The notes: a model not told the origin generated them from the sequence alone. Positions 22,502 to 36,806 are shown, numbered from the stretch's first letter. The stretch is DNA of 64,000 nucleotides from DATLLN01 sp963809205 (GCA_963809205.1 CAWEIS010000003.1:248001-312000); one strand, 5' to 3'. Made by a program: numbers and translations.

Positions 22502-23644
22502 GTGAAGTCTGTCGCCGTTCTCGGCGCGACCGGCTCGATCGGCGTCCAGGCGCTCGAGATCGTGCGCGACCACCCCGAACTGTCCGCCTGCGCGCTCGCA
22601 GCGCACTCCAACGCCGAGGCGCTGGTCGCGTCGGCGACCGCCCATGGGGTCGAACGGATCGCGCTCGTCGACCCGGCCGCCGCCGCCCGCGCCCGCACGA
22701 TCTTTGACGGTCATGTGCTGGAGGGCGAGGCCGGCGTGGTTGAGCTGGTACGCGACGCCGGCGCCGACACGGTGCTGAACGCGATCGTCGGCGCGGCCGG
22801 GCTGGCCGCGACCCTGGCCACGTTCGAGGCCGGCGCCGACCTGGCCCTGGCCAACAAGGAGAGCCTGATCGCCGGCGGGCCGCTGGTGCTGGCCGCGGCC
22901 GAGCGTGCGAACCGCGCGATCCTGCCGGTCGACAGCGAGCATTCGGCGATCTGGCAGTGCCTCGGCGACGCCCGGCCGGACACCGTCGAGTCGCTGGTGA
23001 TCACCGCCTCGGGTGGCCCGTTCCGCGGCCTCTCCGCCGCCGACCTCGCCGCCGTCACGCCCGACCAGGCGCTCGCCCATCCCACCTGGTCGATGGGCGC
23101 CAAGATCACGATCGACTCGGCGACGCTGATGAACAAGGGGCTCGAGGTGATCGAGGCCCACTTCCTGTTCGGCGTGCCGTACGAGCGCATAGAGGTCGCC
23201 GTCCACCCGCAGTCGATCGTCCACGCGATGGTGCGGTTCCGCGACGGTGCGCTGCTGGCGCACCTCGGGCTGCCCGACATGCGCGTGCCGATCTCCTACG
23301 CGCTGACGTACCCGGAACGCGCTGAGACGCCGGCGCCGCGGCTCGACCTGGCGTCGCTGACGCTCGAGTTCGAGCCGCCCGACCCCGGCGTCTTCCGCTG
23401 CCTCGCGCTGGCCCGCGCGGCCGGTGAGGCCGGCGGCACGGCGCCCTGCGCCCTGAACGCCGCGAACGAGGTGGCGGTGGAGGCGTTTCTGGCCGGTGGC
23501 CTGCCGTTCCCCGGCATCGCCGACGTGGTCGAGCGGGTGCTCGGGCAGATCGAGGTCGCGCCTGTGGCGTCGGTCGAGCAGGTGCTCGACACCGACAGGC
23601 TGGCGCGACGGATGGCCGGCGATGCGGTGGCGGTGGCGGCGTGA
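22502..23644 (+). CDS. dxr: 1-deoxy-D-xylulose 5-phosphate reductoisomerase
   Basis: DXR converts DXP to 2-C-methyl-D-erythritol 4-phosphate, the committed step of the MEP isoprenoid pathway. The 380-residue protein has the NADPH loop G-A-T-G-S-I-G, A-N-K-E-S-L-I, P-V-D-S-E-H-S-A-I-W-Q, A-S-G-G-P-F, W-S-M-G-A-K-I-T-I-D-S-A-T-L-M-N-K-G-L-E-V-I-E-A and P-Q-S-I-V-H-A-M. The GTG at 22502 fits the promoter; an ATG three codons earlier overlaps the -10 box. It overlaps rseP by 4 nt. Confidence 0.96.
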   Translation: MKSVAVLGATGSIGVQALEIVRDHPELSACALAAHSNAEALVASATAHGVERIALVDPAAAARARTIFDGHVLEGEAGVVELVRDAGADTVLNAIVGAAGLAATLATFEAGADLALANKESLIAGGPLVLAAAERANRAILPVDSEHSAIWQCLGDARPDTVESLVITASGGPFRGLSAADLAAVTPDQALAHPTWSMGAKITIDSATLMNKGLEVIEAHFLFGVPYERIEVAVHPQSIVHAMVRFRDGALLAHLGLPDMRVPISYALTYPERAETPAPRLDLASLTLEFEPPDPGVFRCLALARAAGEAGGTAPCALNAANEVAVEAFLAGGLPFPGIADVVERVLGQIEVAPVASVEQVLDTDRLARRMAGDAVAVAA

Positions 23645-24918
23645 GCTACTTCGTCGCGGTCGCCGGACTGCTGATCCTGATCCTCGTCCATGAGGCGGGG
23701 CACTTCCTGGCCGCCAAGGCCGTCGGCATGCGGGCGATCCGCTTCTCGATCGGGTTCCCACCCCTAATCGCTCGGCGCCAGATCGGCGACACGGAGTACG
23801 CGCTGGGCGCCATCCCGTTGGGCGGCTACGTGAAGATCCCGGGCATGAACCGCCCCGAGGCGGGCGACCTATGGGAGGTCGGCGACCTGCTCGACCGCTC
23901 CGAGAGCCTGCCGCAGGCGGACGCCGCGGCGATCGGCATCGTCTACGACGAGGCCAGCCGCGACCTCGCGCAGGGCCGGATCGACGCCGCCGCCGTGCAC
24001 GTCGTCGAGCTGAAGCGGCTGGTCGCGGCCGCCGAGCCTCACCTGACGACGGCCGAGCGCCGCCGGCTGGAGAAGATGTTCGAGCGGTTCGAGCAGGCCG
24101 GCGACCCCAAGGCGTACTGGCGGTGCAGCAGCATGCGCCGGCTGATCGTGATCCTGGCCGGGCCTTTCATGAACCTGGTCGCAGCGTTCCTGATCCTGAT
24201 GTTCGTTGCCGCCACCGGCAAGCCGCAGCCGGCCGAGCCGGTGCCCGCCGTCGCGGCGGTGATCAAGGGATCGCCTGCGGTCGCGGCGGGGCTGCAGGCG
24301 GGCGACCGGATCGTCACCGTCGACGGCACACCCGTGCGCTCGTTCTCGGATGTGCGCTCGGCGATCGAGGGATCGAACGGCTCGCCGATCACGATCGTTG
24401 TGAAGCGCGACGGGCAGCGGGTGGCGCTGCCGCCGGAGCGGCCCTACCGCTCGGACGGCCGCTGGCTGTACGGCTTCCAGCCTGACGTCCGTTACCACAC
24501 GACGTCGGTGCCGCTGGTCGATGCGCCCAAGGACGCGGCGTCGGTGCTGTGGAGCATGACGTCGGGCACGTTCGGCGCCCTGGCCGACATGGGCTCGTCG
24601 AGCGGCCGTGGCCAGGTCTCGAGCACGGTCGGCATCGTCCGCTACACCGCCGACGTGGCCGACATCGGCGCCGCCTACTACCTGACGGTGATCGCGCTGA
24701 TCTCGCTCTCGCTGGCGATCTTCAACCTGCTGCCGCTGCTGCCGCTGGACGGCGGCCACGTGCTGTTCATCCTCATCGAGCGGCTGCGCGGCCGGCCGAT
24801 CTCGCGCGGCGCGTTCGAGCGGGCGTCGGTGGTCGGCATCGCGCTGATCCTGGTGCTGTTCGTGATCGGGCTGCAGAACGACCTGAACGGGATCATCGGC
24901 ACCAGCTCGAACCCGTGA
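23641..24918 (+). CDS. rseP: Site-2 zinc metalloprotease RseP
   Basis: An intramembrane protease that cleaves transmembrane proteins such as anti-sigma factors. The 425-residue protein carries the zinc motif His17-Glu-Ala-Gly-His21 in the first helix, a PDZ domain (about 200-265, with S-P-A-V-A-A-G-L-Q-A-G-D-R-I) and L-P-L-D-G-G-H in the penultimate helix. Between the first helix region and the second membrane segment (about 80-165) there is an extra, mostly helical, charged stretch of some 70 residues absent from ordinary RseP. Position between dxr and ispG is the usual one. Confidence 0.93.
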   Translation: MSYFVAVAGLLILILVHEAGHFLAAKAVGMRAIRFSIGFPPLIARRQIGDTEYALGAIPLGGYVKIPGMNRPEAGDLWEVGDLLDRSESLPQADAAAIGIVYDEASRDLAQGRIDAAAVHVVELKRLVAAAEPHLTTAERRRLEKMFERFEQAGDPKAYWRCSSMRRLIVILAGPFMNLVAAFLILMFVAATGKPQPAEPVPAVAAVIKGSPAVAAGLQAGDRIVTVDGTPVRSFSDVRSAIEGSNGSPITIVVKRDGQRVALPPERPYRSDGRWLYGFQPDVRYHTTSVPLVDAPKDAASVLWSMTSGTFGALADMGSSSGRGQVSSTVGIVRYTADVADIGAAYYLTVIALISLSLAIFNLLPLLPLDGGHVLFILIERLRGRPISRGAFERASVVGIALILVLFVIGLQNDLNGIIGTSSNP

Positions 24919-25400
24919 CCGGCCGGCTGCGCTTCGCCGACGTCGGCGAAGGCGACCTGCCCGACCTGCTCCAGATCAGCCTCTCGCATCCCGAGTTCCT
25001 CGACCCTGACCGAGGGCTCTGCGGGCGAGCACGGGCACTACGACCTGGAGATGCTGCAGCGCGACTGGTGCCTGGGCACGCTGGAGCCGGGCCGCCGGCA
25101 GCTGGTGGGCCGGCTGGCCGACGGCGCCGCGGCGGTGCGGCTCGACCTGCTCGACCGCAACCCGCGCGACGGCTTCCCTGGATCGGCCTGCTGATGGTGC
25201 ACCGCGACCACGGCCGGCAGGGTCTGGGCCGCGAGGCCGCGGCGTCGTCGGTGGAGCTGCTCGGCGGGCCGCCGGTACCCCTCGGCGTGCTCGACGGCAA
25301 CGCGCCGGCGCTGGCGTTCTGGACGCGGCTGGGCGTCGTCGAGGTCGAGCATCGCGACGACCGAGGCGGCCTGGTCGTGATGGAGCTTCCGGCCGCCTGA
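24915..25400 (+). pseudogene. GNAT acetyltransferase, two compensating frameshifts
   Basis: The start (GTG overlapping the rseP stop by 4 nt) opens L-R-F-A-D-V-G-E-G-D-L-P-D-L-L in one frame; from about 25010 to 25180 the coding frame shifts (E-H-G-H-Y-D-L-E-M-L, then A-A-A-V-R-L-D-L-L-D), and then returns for the acetyl-CoA region I-G-L-L-M-V-H-R-D-H-G-R-Q-G-L-G and the C-terminal A-L-A-F-W-T-R-L-G. Together they form one N-acetyltransferase of about 160 residues. The two shifts, +1 then -1, could be indel errors or a tolerated pair. Substrate unknown. Confidence 0.65.
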
Positions 25401-25406
25401 GGCCGG

Positions 25407-25412
25407 TATCCT
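25407..25412 (+). promoter_or_regulatory. -10 box of ispG
   Basis: TATCCT ends 7 nt before the ispG ATG. Confidence 0.5.
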
Positions 25413-25419
25413 CCGCCTG

Positions 25420-26526
25420 ATGAGCAGCGAGCGACAGATCGTGGTGGGCGGCGTTCCGATCGGCGGCGGAGCGCCGGTCGTCATCCAGTCGATGACGCTG
25501 ACCAACACCCACGACGTCGAGGCGACCCTCGCGTCCATCCGGCGGCTGCATGAGGCGGGGTGCGACCTCGTCCGGGTCGCCGTCCCCGGCCGCTCGGACG
25601 CCGATGCGCTGCCGGCGATCGTCGCCTCCTCGCCGCTGCCGGTGATCGCGGACATCCACTTCAACGCATCTCTGGCGCTGCGGGCGATGGACGCCGGCGT
25701 CGCGTCGGTGCGGATCAACCCTGGCAACATCGGCGGCGACGACAAGGTCGAGCAGGTCGTCCGCCGGGCGAAGGAGACCTCCACGCCGATGCGGATCGGC
25801 GCCAACTTCGGCTCGCTCCCCGACCACCTGCGCCAGTTCGCGACCAACGATCCCGCGGGCGCGCTGGTCGAGGCGGCGCTCGAGGAGGTGCGCCTGCTGG
25901 AACGGCTGGACTACCGCGAGTTCAAGATCTCGGTCAAGTCGTCGTCGGTGCCCGTGATGATCCAGGCCTATCGGCGGCTGTCCGAGCAGGTGCCCTACCC
26001 GCTGCACCTCGGCGTCACCGAGGCTGGGCCGGCATTCACCGGAACGGTCAAAAGCGCCGTCGGGATCGGCTCGCTGCTCGCCGACGGGATCGGGGACACG
26101 CTCCGCGTCTCGCTGACCGCCGACCCGGTGGAGGAGGTCAAGGTCGCGTGGGAGATCCTTCGGTCGCTGGGCCTGCGGCACCGCGGCCCGATGATGATCG
26201 CCTGCCCCTCGTGCGGCCGCACCAACGTCGACGTCCTCGACCTGGCCGGCGAGGTCGAGGCGCGCCTGACCGGCTACGACGAGGTGTTCGAGGTGGCCGT
26301 GATGGGCTGCGCCGTGAACGGGCCGGGGGAGGCCGGGGACGCCGACTTCGGCATCGCCGGTGGCCGCGACGCCGGCTTCATCTACGCGCACGGCGAGGTG
26401 CTGCGCAAGGTCACGCAGGCCGAGCTGGTCGACGAGCTGTTCCGCGAGGTGGACGCGTGGATCGCCGCCGGCATGCAGCGGCCCAGGCGCAAGACGCGGA
26501 AGCTCGCGCTGCCGGTCGTCAGCTAG
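25420..26526 (+). CDS. ispG: 4-hydroxy-3-methylbut-2-enyl diphosphate synthase
   Basis: IspG (GcpE) reductively opens methylerythritol cyclodiphosphate to HMBPP in the MEP pathway, using a [4Fe-4S] cluster. The 368-residue protein has V-V-I-Q-S-M-T, D-I-H-F-N near the barrel core, R-I-N-P-G-N-I-G, G-V-T-E-A-G, and the cluster ligands C-P-S-C-G-R and G-C-A-V-N-G-P-G-E at the C-terminal domain. With dxr and uppS nearby this locus supplies isoprenoid units and the wall carrier. Confidence 0.96.
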   Translation: MSSERQIVVGGVPIGGGAPVVIQSMTLTNTHDVEATLASIRRLHEAGCDLVRVAVPGRSDADALPAIVASSPLPVIADIHFNASLALRAMDAGVASVRINPGNIGGDDKVEQVVRRAKETSTPMRIGANFGSLPDHLRQFATNDPAGALVEAALEEVRLLERLDYREFKISVKSSSVPVMIQAYRRLSEQVPYPLHLGVTEAGPAFTGTVKSAVGIGSLLADGIGDTLRVSLTADPVEEVKVAWEILRSLGLRHRGPMMIACPSCGRTNVDVLDLAGEVEARLTGYDEVFEVAVMGCAVNGPGEAGDADFGIAGGRDAGFIYAHGEVLRKVTQAELVDELFREVDAWIAAGMQRPRRKTRKLALPVVS

Positions 26527-26672
26527 CGGACGGCTCGCCGGCGCTCGCGGCGGGCGCAGTAGTAGGCGTCGAAGCGGGCGTGCTTCGCCAGGTACGCCTC
26601 GAGCTGGGACAGCCCGAAGGCGAACCATTCGCCGACGTACCGGTCGTCGATCTGGGTGGGTGGTGCGGACAT
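26523..26672 (-). CDS. Small hypothetical protein (49 residues)
   Basis: A short frame in the gap between ispG and dnaE, overlapping the ispG stop tail to tail. The peptide has an ordered composition (Y-V-G-E-W-F-A-F-G-L, L-E-A-Y-L-A-K-H, F-D-A-Y-Y-C-A-R-R) and a basic end, unlike random GC-rich frames. No function can be given and no clear ribosome binding site is seen. Confidence 0.4.
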   Translation of the reverse strand: MSAPPTQIDDRYVGEWFAFGLSQLEAYLAKHARFDAYYCARRERRRAVR

Positions 26673-26802
26673 GCAGGAGCATCGGCTCGCCGATCGGGCG
26701 ATGGCATCCCCGTGCTGCGGTATCGCGAACGCCCCCGAACGGTGTGTTGGCCTCACAGTCAACAGGATCGTGCGGCGCTCCGGCTCCGTCACCCTCGCAC
26801 AG

Positions 26803-26808
26803 TAGACT
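26803..26808 (+). promoter_or_regulatory. -10 box of dnaE
   Basis: TAGACT ends 7 nt before the dnaE ATG at 26816. Confidence 0.5.
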
Positions 26809-26815
26809 GGCCCGG

Positions 26816-29800
26816 ATGGCGCCGGCTCGATCGCCCTACGTCCACCTCCACGTGCACAGTGAGTACTCGATCCTCGACGGCGCCTGCCGGATCGGGCCGC
26901 TGATCGAGCGCGCCGCCGCGCTCGACATGCCGTCCATCGGGCTGACCGACCACGGGTCGATGGCGGGCGCCGTGGAGTTCACCAAATCGGCCGAGAAGCA
27001 GGGCGTCAAGCCGGTACTCGGCTGCGAGATGTACGTGGTCGACGACCACGCCGCGCGCACGCAGAAGGAGCGGCGCGCGCACCTGACGCTGCTGGCCGAG
27101 ACGACCGAGGGCTACCACAACCTGATCCGGTTGGTCTCGCTCGGCTACCTGGACGGCTACTGGTACAAGCCGCGCGTCGACTTCTCCCAGCTGGAGCAGC
27201 ACGCCGATGGCATCGTCGCGCTCTCCGGCTGCCTGTCCGGACGCGTCAGCAAGGCGCTGATCGACGGGGACGGCAAGGGCGCGCGCACCGAGCTCGACCG
27301 GCTGGTGCAGATCTTCGGGCGCGACGACGTCTACGTCGAGGTGCAGGACGGCGGCATCGACGTGCAGACGCGGATCCTGCCCGACCTGATCGCGCTGGCC
27401 AAGGACAGCGGGCTGCCGATGGTCGGGACGGGCGACGTCCACTACCTGACGCGGGACGACGCGATCCCGCACGAGGCGATGCTCTGCATCCAGACGCAGG
27501 ACACCATGGACAACCCCAACCGGTTCCGGTTCTCGAACCACGAGTTCTATCTGAAGAGCTCGGACGAGATGTACCAGCTGATGGCCGGCCGGTTCGGCGA
27601 AGACATGCTGCAGCGCACGGTGGAGATCGCCGAGCGCTGCTCGGCCGAGGTCGGGCTGGGCGCGATGCACCTGCCCAGGTTCGAAGTGCCCGAGGGCACG
27701 AACGCCGTGTCGTACCTGCGCGACCTGGCCGAGCAGGGGCTGCGCGAGCGCTACGGATCGGAGACGCCAGAGCTGCGGCACCGCCTCGAGTTCGAGCTGA
27801 AGACGATCGAGGAGATGGGCTTCCCGGACTACTTCCTGATCGTCTGGGACTTCATCCGGTTCGCCCGCGAGAACAGCATCAGCGTTGGCCCCGGCCGCGG
27901 CTCGGCGGCGGGCTCGCTGGTCGCCTACTGCCTGCGCATCACCGACCTCGACCCGATGCGCTACACGCTGCTGTTCGAGCGCTTCCTGAACCCCGGCCGC
28001 AAGAGCATGCCGGACATCGACGTCGACTTCGCCGTGGCCGGCCGCGAGCACGTGATCAACTACGTCGCCGAGAAGTACGGCCGCCGGAACGTCGCCCAGA
28101 TCATCACCTTCGGCAAGATGCAGCCGAAGGCGGCGATCAAGGACGCCGGCCGGGTGATGGGCATCCCCTACGGCGTGGTCGACCGGATCGCCAAGATGGT
28201 GCCCGAGGGGCCGAAGGTCTCGTTCGACGAGTGCATGAAGCCGGGCGCCGAGCTGCGCAAGACGTACGACGTCGACGAGACGGCGAAGAGCATCGTGGAC
28301 ATGGCGCGGCCACTGGAGGGCGTCGTTCGCAACGACTCGATCCACGCCGCTGCCGTCGTCATCGGCGACCGCCCGCTGACGGAGTACCTGCCGCTCCAGC
28401 AGAAGGGGCCGGAGGCCGAGGTCGTCACGCAGTTCCCGATGAACGACGTCGAGGCGCTGGGCCTGCTGAAGATGGACTTCCTGGGCTTGCGCAACCTCGA
28501 CGTGATCGACCGCGCGCTCGACCTGATCGAGTCGAGCTCCGGCCGCCGGCTGGCCATGGACGACGTGCCGCTGGACGACGTGCAGACCTACGAGATGCTG
28601 GCCCGCGGCGACGCCACAGGCGTCTTCCAGTTCGAGTCGTCGGGGATGCGGGAGGCGCTGCGCGGGGTCAAGCCGACGCACTTCGAGGACCTGATCGCGC
28701 TGGTCGCCCTGTACCGGCCTGGGCCGATGCAGAACATCCCGCGGTTCGCCGCGCGCAAGAACGGGCGCGAGGAGGTGACGTACGCCGATCCGCGGCTGGA
28801 GGGCGTGCTGGCCGAGACCTACGGCATCACCGTGTACCAGGAGCAGGCGATGCTGATCAGCCGCGAGATCGCCGGCTTCTCGCCCGCCGAAGCGGACGAT
28901 CTGCGCAAGGCGATCGGCAAGAAGATCGCCGCCCTGATGGCGACGCTCAAGGACAAGTTCATCGACGGCTGCATCCGAAACGGCGTGACGCAGGCGCTGG
29001 CCCAGCAGCTGTGGGACGACAATGAGCGCTCGAGCGACTACTCGTTCAACAAGTCGCACGCCGCGTGCTACGCGCTGGTTGCCTACCACACCGCATGGCT
29101 CAAGGCGAACCACCCGGCCGAGTACATGGCCGCCCTGATCTCCTCGGTGATGTCGACCAAGGACCGGGTGCCCTACTACGTGTCCGAGTGCGCCGAGATG
29201 GGCATCGAGGTGTTGCCGCCCGACGTCAACTCGAGCATGTCCGACTTCGCCGTGGTCGAGGGCCGGATCCGTTTCGGCCTGTCGGCTGTCAAGAACGTCG
29301 GCGAGGGGGCTGTGCGCCAGATCATCTCCGCCCGCGAGGACGGCCCGTTCACGTCGATCTGGGAGTTCTGCGAGCGCGTGGACGGCGGCGTGCTCAACCG
29401 GCGGATGCTGGAGAGCCTGGTCGCCTGCGGCGCGCTCGACTCGACCGGCGACACGCGCCGGGGGATGACCGAGGTGCTGGAGCAGGCGCTGGGCTCCGGC
29501 CAGAAGCAGCAGGCCGACGCGCTGATGGGCCACATGTCGATCTTCGACCTGGGCGACGACGGGGACGATGGCGGTGACGCGCCGGCCGTGTCCCGGTCGC
29601 ATCCGGCAGTGCCGGAGGGCGAGTGGGACAAGGCCGACCTGCTGAAGCGCGAGAAGGAGACGCTCGGGCTGTACGTCACCAGCCACCCGCTGGCCGACGT
29701 CAAGGATCAGCTGGCCCGCCGCGCCGACGTCCAGCTCGCGTCGTTCTCCGGGCTGCGCGACGGCCAGGTGGTGACGGTGGGCGGCCTGGTCACTTCGATG

Positions 29801-30253
29801 CGCACGCTGGTCACGAAGAAGGGCGACCAGATGGCGTTCGTCGAGCTCGACGACACCACGGCCACGATCGAGGTAATCGTGTTCGCGAACGCGCTGGCGG
29901 CCGTCCGGTCGGTGCTCCATCCGGACGCCGTGGTGATGGTCAAGGGCCGGGTCGACCACAAGAGCGAGGGCGAGGTGAAGCTGGTCGCGTTCGAGCTGGC
30001 GCCGTTCGAGGCGACCGCCGACTTCGGCGTCGTCAAGCTCCGGGTCGACGCCCGCCACGCCGCGCCGACGGTGATCCACGAGCTGCGCAGCCTGATCGGG
30101 GAGCACCCCGGCGACGCGCCGGTGATGCTCGAGCTGGAGACCTCGGAAGGCTCGAAGACGCTGCGCTTCGGGCCCGGATTCCGCGTCCAGCCGGACGGCA
30201 ACTTCTTCGCCGAGGCGAAGGCTTTGCTGGGCGACGCCGCGCTGATCGCCTAG
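26816..30253 (+). CDS. dnaE: DNA polymerase III subunit alpha
   Basis: The replicative polymerase subunit, 1145 residues. Residues 1-270 are the PHP domain (H-L-H-V-H-S-E-Y-S, G-L-T-D-H-G-S-M), which may bind metals and proofread in actinobacterial DnaE. The catalytic acidic residues in P-D-I-D-V-D-F are Asp400, Asp402 and Asp404; G-P-G-R-G-S-A-A-G-S-L-V and F-N-K-S-H-A-A-C-Y are conserved. The C-terminal part holds the OB fold (from about 975). The start at 26816 follows from the -10 box and the usual N-terminus. The 3' end overlaps the convergent methyltransferase by 4 bp. Confidence 0.97.
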   Translation: MAPARSPYVHLHVHSEYSILDGACRIGPLIERAAALDMPSIGLTDHGSMAGAVEFTKSAEKQGVKPVLGCEMYVVDDHAARTQKERRAHLTLLAETTEGYHNLIRLVSLGYLDGYWYKPRVDFSQLEQHADGIVALSGCLSGRVSKALIDGDGKGARTELDRLVQIFGRDDVYVEVQDGGIDVQTRILPDLIALAKDSGLPMVGTGDVHYLTRDDAIPHEAMLCIQTQDTMDNPNRFRFSNHEFYLKSSDEMYQLMAGRFGEDMLQRTVEIAERCSAEVGLGAMHLPRFEVPEGTNAVSYLRDLAEQGLRERYGSETPELRHRLEFELKTIEEMGFPDYFLIVWDFIRFARENSISVGPGRGSAAGSLVAYCLRITDLDPMRYTLLFERFLNPGRKSMPDIDVDFAVAGREHVINYVAEKYGRRNVAQIITFGKMQPKAAIKDAGRVMGIPYGVVDRIAKMVPEGPKVSFDECMKPGAELRKTYDVDETAKSIVDMARPLEGVVRNDSIHAAAVVIGDRPLTEYLPLQQKGPEAEVVTQFPMNDVEALGLLKMDFLGLRNLDVIDRALDLIESSSGRRLAMDDVPLDDVQTYEMLARGDATGVFQFESSGMREALRGVKPTHFEDLIALVALYRPGPMQNIPRFAARKNGREEVTYADPRLEGVLAETYGITVYQEQAMLISREIAGFSPAEADDLRKAIGKKIAALMATLKDKFIDGCIRNGVTQALAQQLWDDNERSSDYSFNKSHAACYALVAYHTAWLKANHPAEYMAALISSVMSTKDRVPYYVSECAEMGIEVLPPDVNSSMSDFAVVEGRIRFGLSAVKNVGEGAVRQIISAREDGPFTSIWEFCERVDGGVLNRRMLESLVACGALDSTGDTRRGMTEVLEQALGSGQKQQADALMGHMSIFDLGDDGDDGGDAPAVSRSHPAVPEGEWDKADLLKREKETLGLYVTSHPLADVKDQLARRADVQLASFSGLRDGQVVTVGGLVTSMRTLVTKKGDQMAFVELDDTTATIEVIVFANALAAVRSVLHPDAVVMVKGRVDHKSEGEVKLVAFELAPFEATADFGVVKLRVDARHAAPTVIHELRSLIGEHPGDAPVMLELETSEGSKTLRFGPGFRVQPDGNFFAEAKALLGDAALIA

Positions 30254-30942
30254 TGCAGGGTCGCCGACACCGCGATCCAGCCGCCTAACGTCTGGGTGCG
30301 GACGACGCGCATGCCGGCGGCGTCGATCGCCACCGCCAGCTCGATCGGGCTGACCGGGTGCAGCGTCAGCTGATGCGCGCGGGGGCCCTTGGCGTCCTCG
30401 ATCTCGAGCACGTAGTGCAGCGCCCTGCCGCTTCCGTCGGCGAATCGTGCGCGAACGGTGGCGACGCCGTCGCTGCGCCACACGGCCGACTTGGGGCGTT
30501 CCGTGAAGTCGCGGATCATCACCAACATCGTGCCGTCCCGCCGTAGCCGCGCGCGCATCCCGCGGAGCGCCACGGCCAGCCGCTCGCGGGGCAGCAGCAC
30601 GAGGCCGTTGCCCACTGAGACGACGGCGTGATACGGGTTGGTGGTGGCGGCATCGATCGCGTCGGCAGACGCGAGGCGCAGGTCGGCGCGAGGCAGCCGC
30701 TGGGCGGCCAGGGCCAGCATGGCCGGCGACTCGTCGACGCCGATCACGGCGTAGCCGAGCATCGACGCCGCCTCGGACGCAAGTCCGCTGCCGCAGGCGA
30801 CGTCCAGCAGCCAGCCGCCCTCGACCACGGGGAGGTGTCCGGCGAGCACGGTCTTCAGCCGCTCGACCTGCGCGTCCCGATCGGCGTAGGCGAGGTCGTA
30901 GTCCGCCGCGACGGCGGGATCCGTGAGGTCGGCGTCGTCCAT
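30250..30942 (-). CDS. Class I SAM-dependent methyltransferase
   Basis: A 230-residue Rossmann-fold methyltransferase. Motif I is W-L-L-D-V-A-C-G-S-G-L-A-S-E-A, motif II V-I-G-V-D-E-S-P-A-M-L, and a motif IV-like A-V-V-S-V-G-N-G-L follows; the C-terminal half is an R-D-F-T-E-R-P-K plus beta-strand substrate domain. The methyl acceptor is unknown. The ATG at 30942 is the first that leaves a compact N-terminus. It is convergent with dnaE and divergent from uvrB. Confidence 0.85.
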   Translation of the reverse strand: MDDADLTDPAVAADYDLAYADRDAQVERLKTVLAGHLPVVEGGWLLDVACGSGLASEAASMLGYAVIGVDESPAMLALAAQRLPRADLRLASADAIDAATTNPYHAVVSVGNGLVLLPRERLAVALRGMRARLRRDGTMLVMIRDFTERPKSAVWRSDGVATVRARFADGSGRALHYVLEIEDAKGPRAHQLTLHPVSPIELAVAIDAAGMRVVRTQTLGGWIAVSATLH

Positions 30943-31024
30943 GCCGTCTGGCGATGGTATCGGCGGCGCCCGACGGGCTCTGGACGGAGGCCGGCCGGTA
31001 CCCGTCGGGCGAACACCGGTTCGG

Positions 31025-31030
31025 TACACT
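31025..31030 (+). promoter_or_regulatory. -10 box of uvrB (leaderless type)
   Basis: TACACT followed by 6 nt and the uvrB ATG. I see no LexA-type operator around it. Confidence 0.5.
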
Positions 31031-31036
31031 GCAGGC

Positions 31037-33031
<1,995 letters not shown>

Positions 33032-33075
33032 GCAATCGGCAGGATCCGCCGCAGCCGCGGCGAAGCAGTGCCGGA

Positions 33076-33654
33076 ATGCGAAGCGTCGACCACCTGCTCC
33101 GTCCGGACGAGCGCATCCGGCTCGTCTCGCGGGAGCATGGGGTGGTGCTGGTCGGGGCGTTCATCCGTGCGACGCTGACGCTGGCGGTTGTCGGCGGCTT
33201 GGCCTACGAGCTGGCCGGCGTGCGGTCGATGGGCGTGCTGCCGACGGCGGTCGCGGTGCTGGCCGGCGTGATCGCAGTGCTCGCGCTGACCCGGCTGTGC
33301 CGCCGGGTGGGCCGCTGGCACGGCCGCCGGCTGGTGGTCACCGACCGCAAGGTGATTCTCGTCTCCGGGGCGCTCGGACGCCGGGTGACGGCACTCCCCC
33401 TGGCCGCGATCGACCAGGTCGAGGTGCGGCGCGTGCATGCGCTGGGGCCCCGCTGTGGCGCGGTGATGATCACCGTCGGCGGGCGTCGCTCGCCGCTGTT
33501 CGGACTCCGCCGGCTGCCGCATCCCGAGCGGATGATGGGGCTGATCATGACGCTGGCCGCCGACGCCCGGAGCCATGCCCGGGCGGTGCAGCTGGACGAG
33601 CTCTACGCCGCGGACTCGTCGGTCGTGCCCGCCGCCTGGCGCAGCCGGGCCTGA
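33076..33654 (+). CDS. PH-domain membrane protein (bPH2-like)
   Basis: A 192-residue protein: two close hydrophobic helices (about 25-48 and 52-74) followed by a bacterial PH domain with R-R-L-V-V-T-D-R-K-V-I-L-V-S-G and L-P-L-A-A-I-D-Q-V-E-V. Proteins of this build are common in actinobacteria and their ligand is unknown. The 45 bp before it contain no clear promoter, so co-transcription with uvrB is likely. The ATG at 33076 is the first in frame. Confidence 0.8.
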   Translation: MRSVDHLLRPDERIRLVSREHGVVLVGAFIRATLTLAVVGGLAYELAGVRSMGVLPTAVAVLAGVIAVLALTRLCRRVGRWHGRRLVVTDRKVILVSGALGRRVTALPLAAIDQVEVRRVHALGPRCGAVMITVGGRRSPLFGLRRLPHPERMMGLIMTLAADARSHARAVQLDELYAADSSVVPAAWRSRA

Positions 33655-33878
33655 GCGAACACGAACCGCGAGAGGTCGGCGCGCTGCGTGCGGTTGAGGT
33701 CGTCGAAGCAGACGCCGTGGACGTTCCCCGCCTCGGCCCGCGCGACCGTTGCCCCGACGTACAACCGGGGTCGCCGGCGAGCCGGTAGAAACGCCGGTTC
33801 TCGCTCATCGTTGATCGGGTTGATCGGCGGTTCATGACCCGGAGTTGAGGCCCGCCGTCCGGCTGCCGGTGCTACCAT
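33603..33878 (-). pseudogene. PilZ-like C-terminal remnant
   Basis: A minus-strand frame between the PH-domain gene and uvrA. Its last 50 residues read like the end of a PilZ domain: V-G-A-T-V-A-R-A, V-H-G-V-C-F-D-D-L, L-S-R-F-V-F-A-Q-A-R. The N-terminal half lacks the c-di-GMP-binding R-x-x-x-R and D/N-x-S-x-x-G motifs, and the frame overlaps the 3' end of the PH-domain gene by 52 bp. Probably a fragment of a lost gene; chance similarity is possible. Confidence 0.3.
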
Positions 33879-33912
33879 TCACCGAACATGCGTTCGCCTT
33901 CGGACAGACTGC

Positions 33913-33918
33913 TAGACT
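33913..33918 (+). promoter_or_regulatory. -10 box of uvrA
   Basis: TAGACT about 41 nt before the GTG at 33960, giving a leader of some 35 nt with a GGGGGG stretch ending 3 nt before the start codon. A second TACCAT box lies before the alternative ATG at 33888. Confidence 0.4.
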
Positions 33919-33959
33919 CAGGCGCGGTTCCCGTTGAACAGGCTGTCGCAGGGGGGTTC

Positions 33960-36798
<2,839 letters not shown>

Positions 36799-36806
<8 letters not shown>

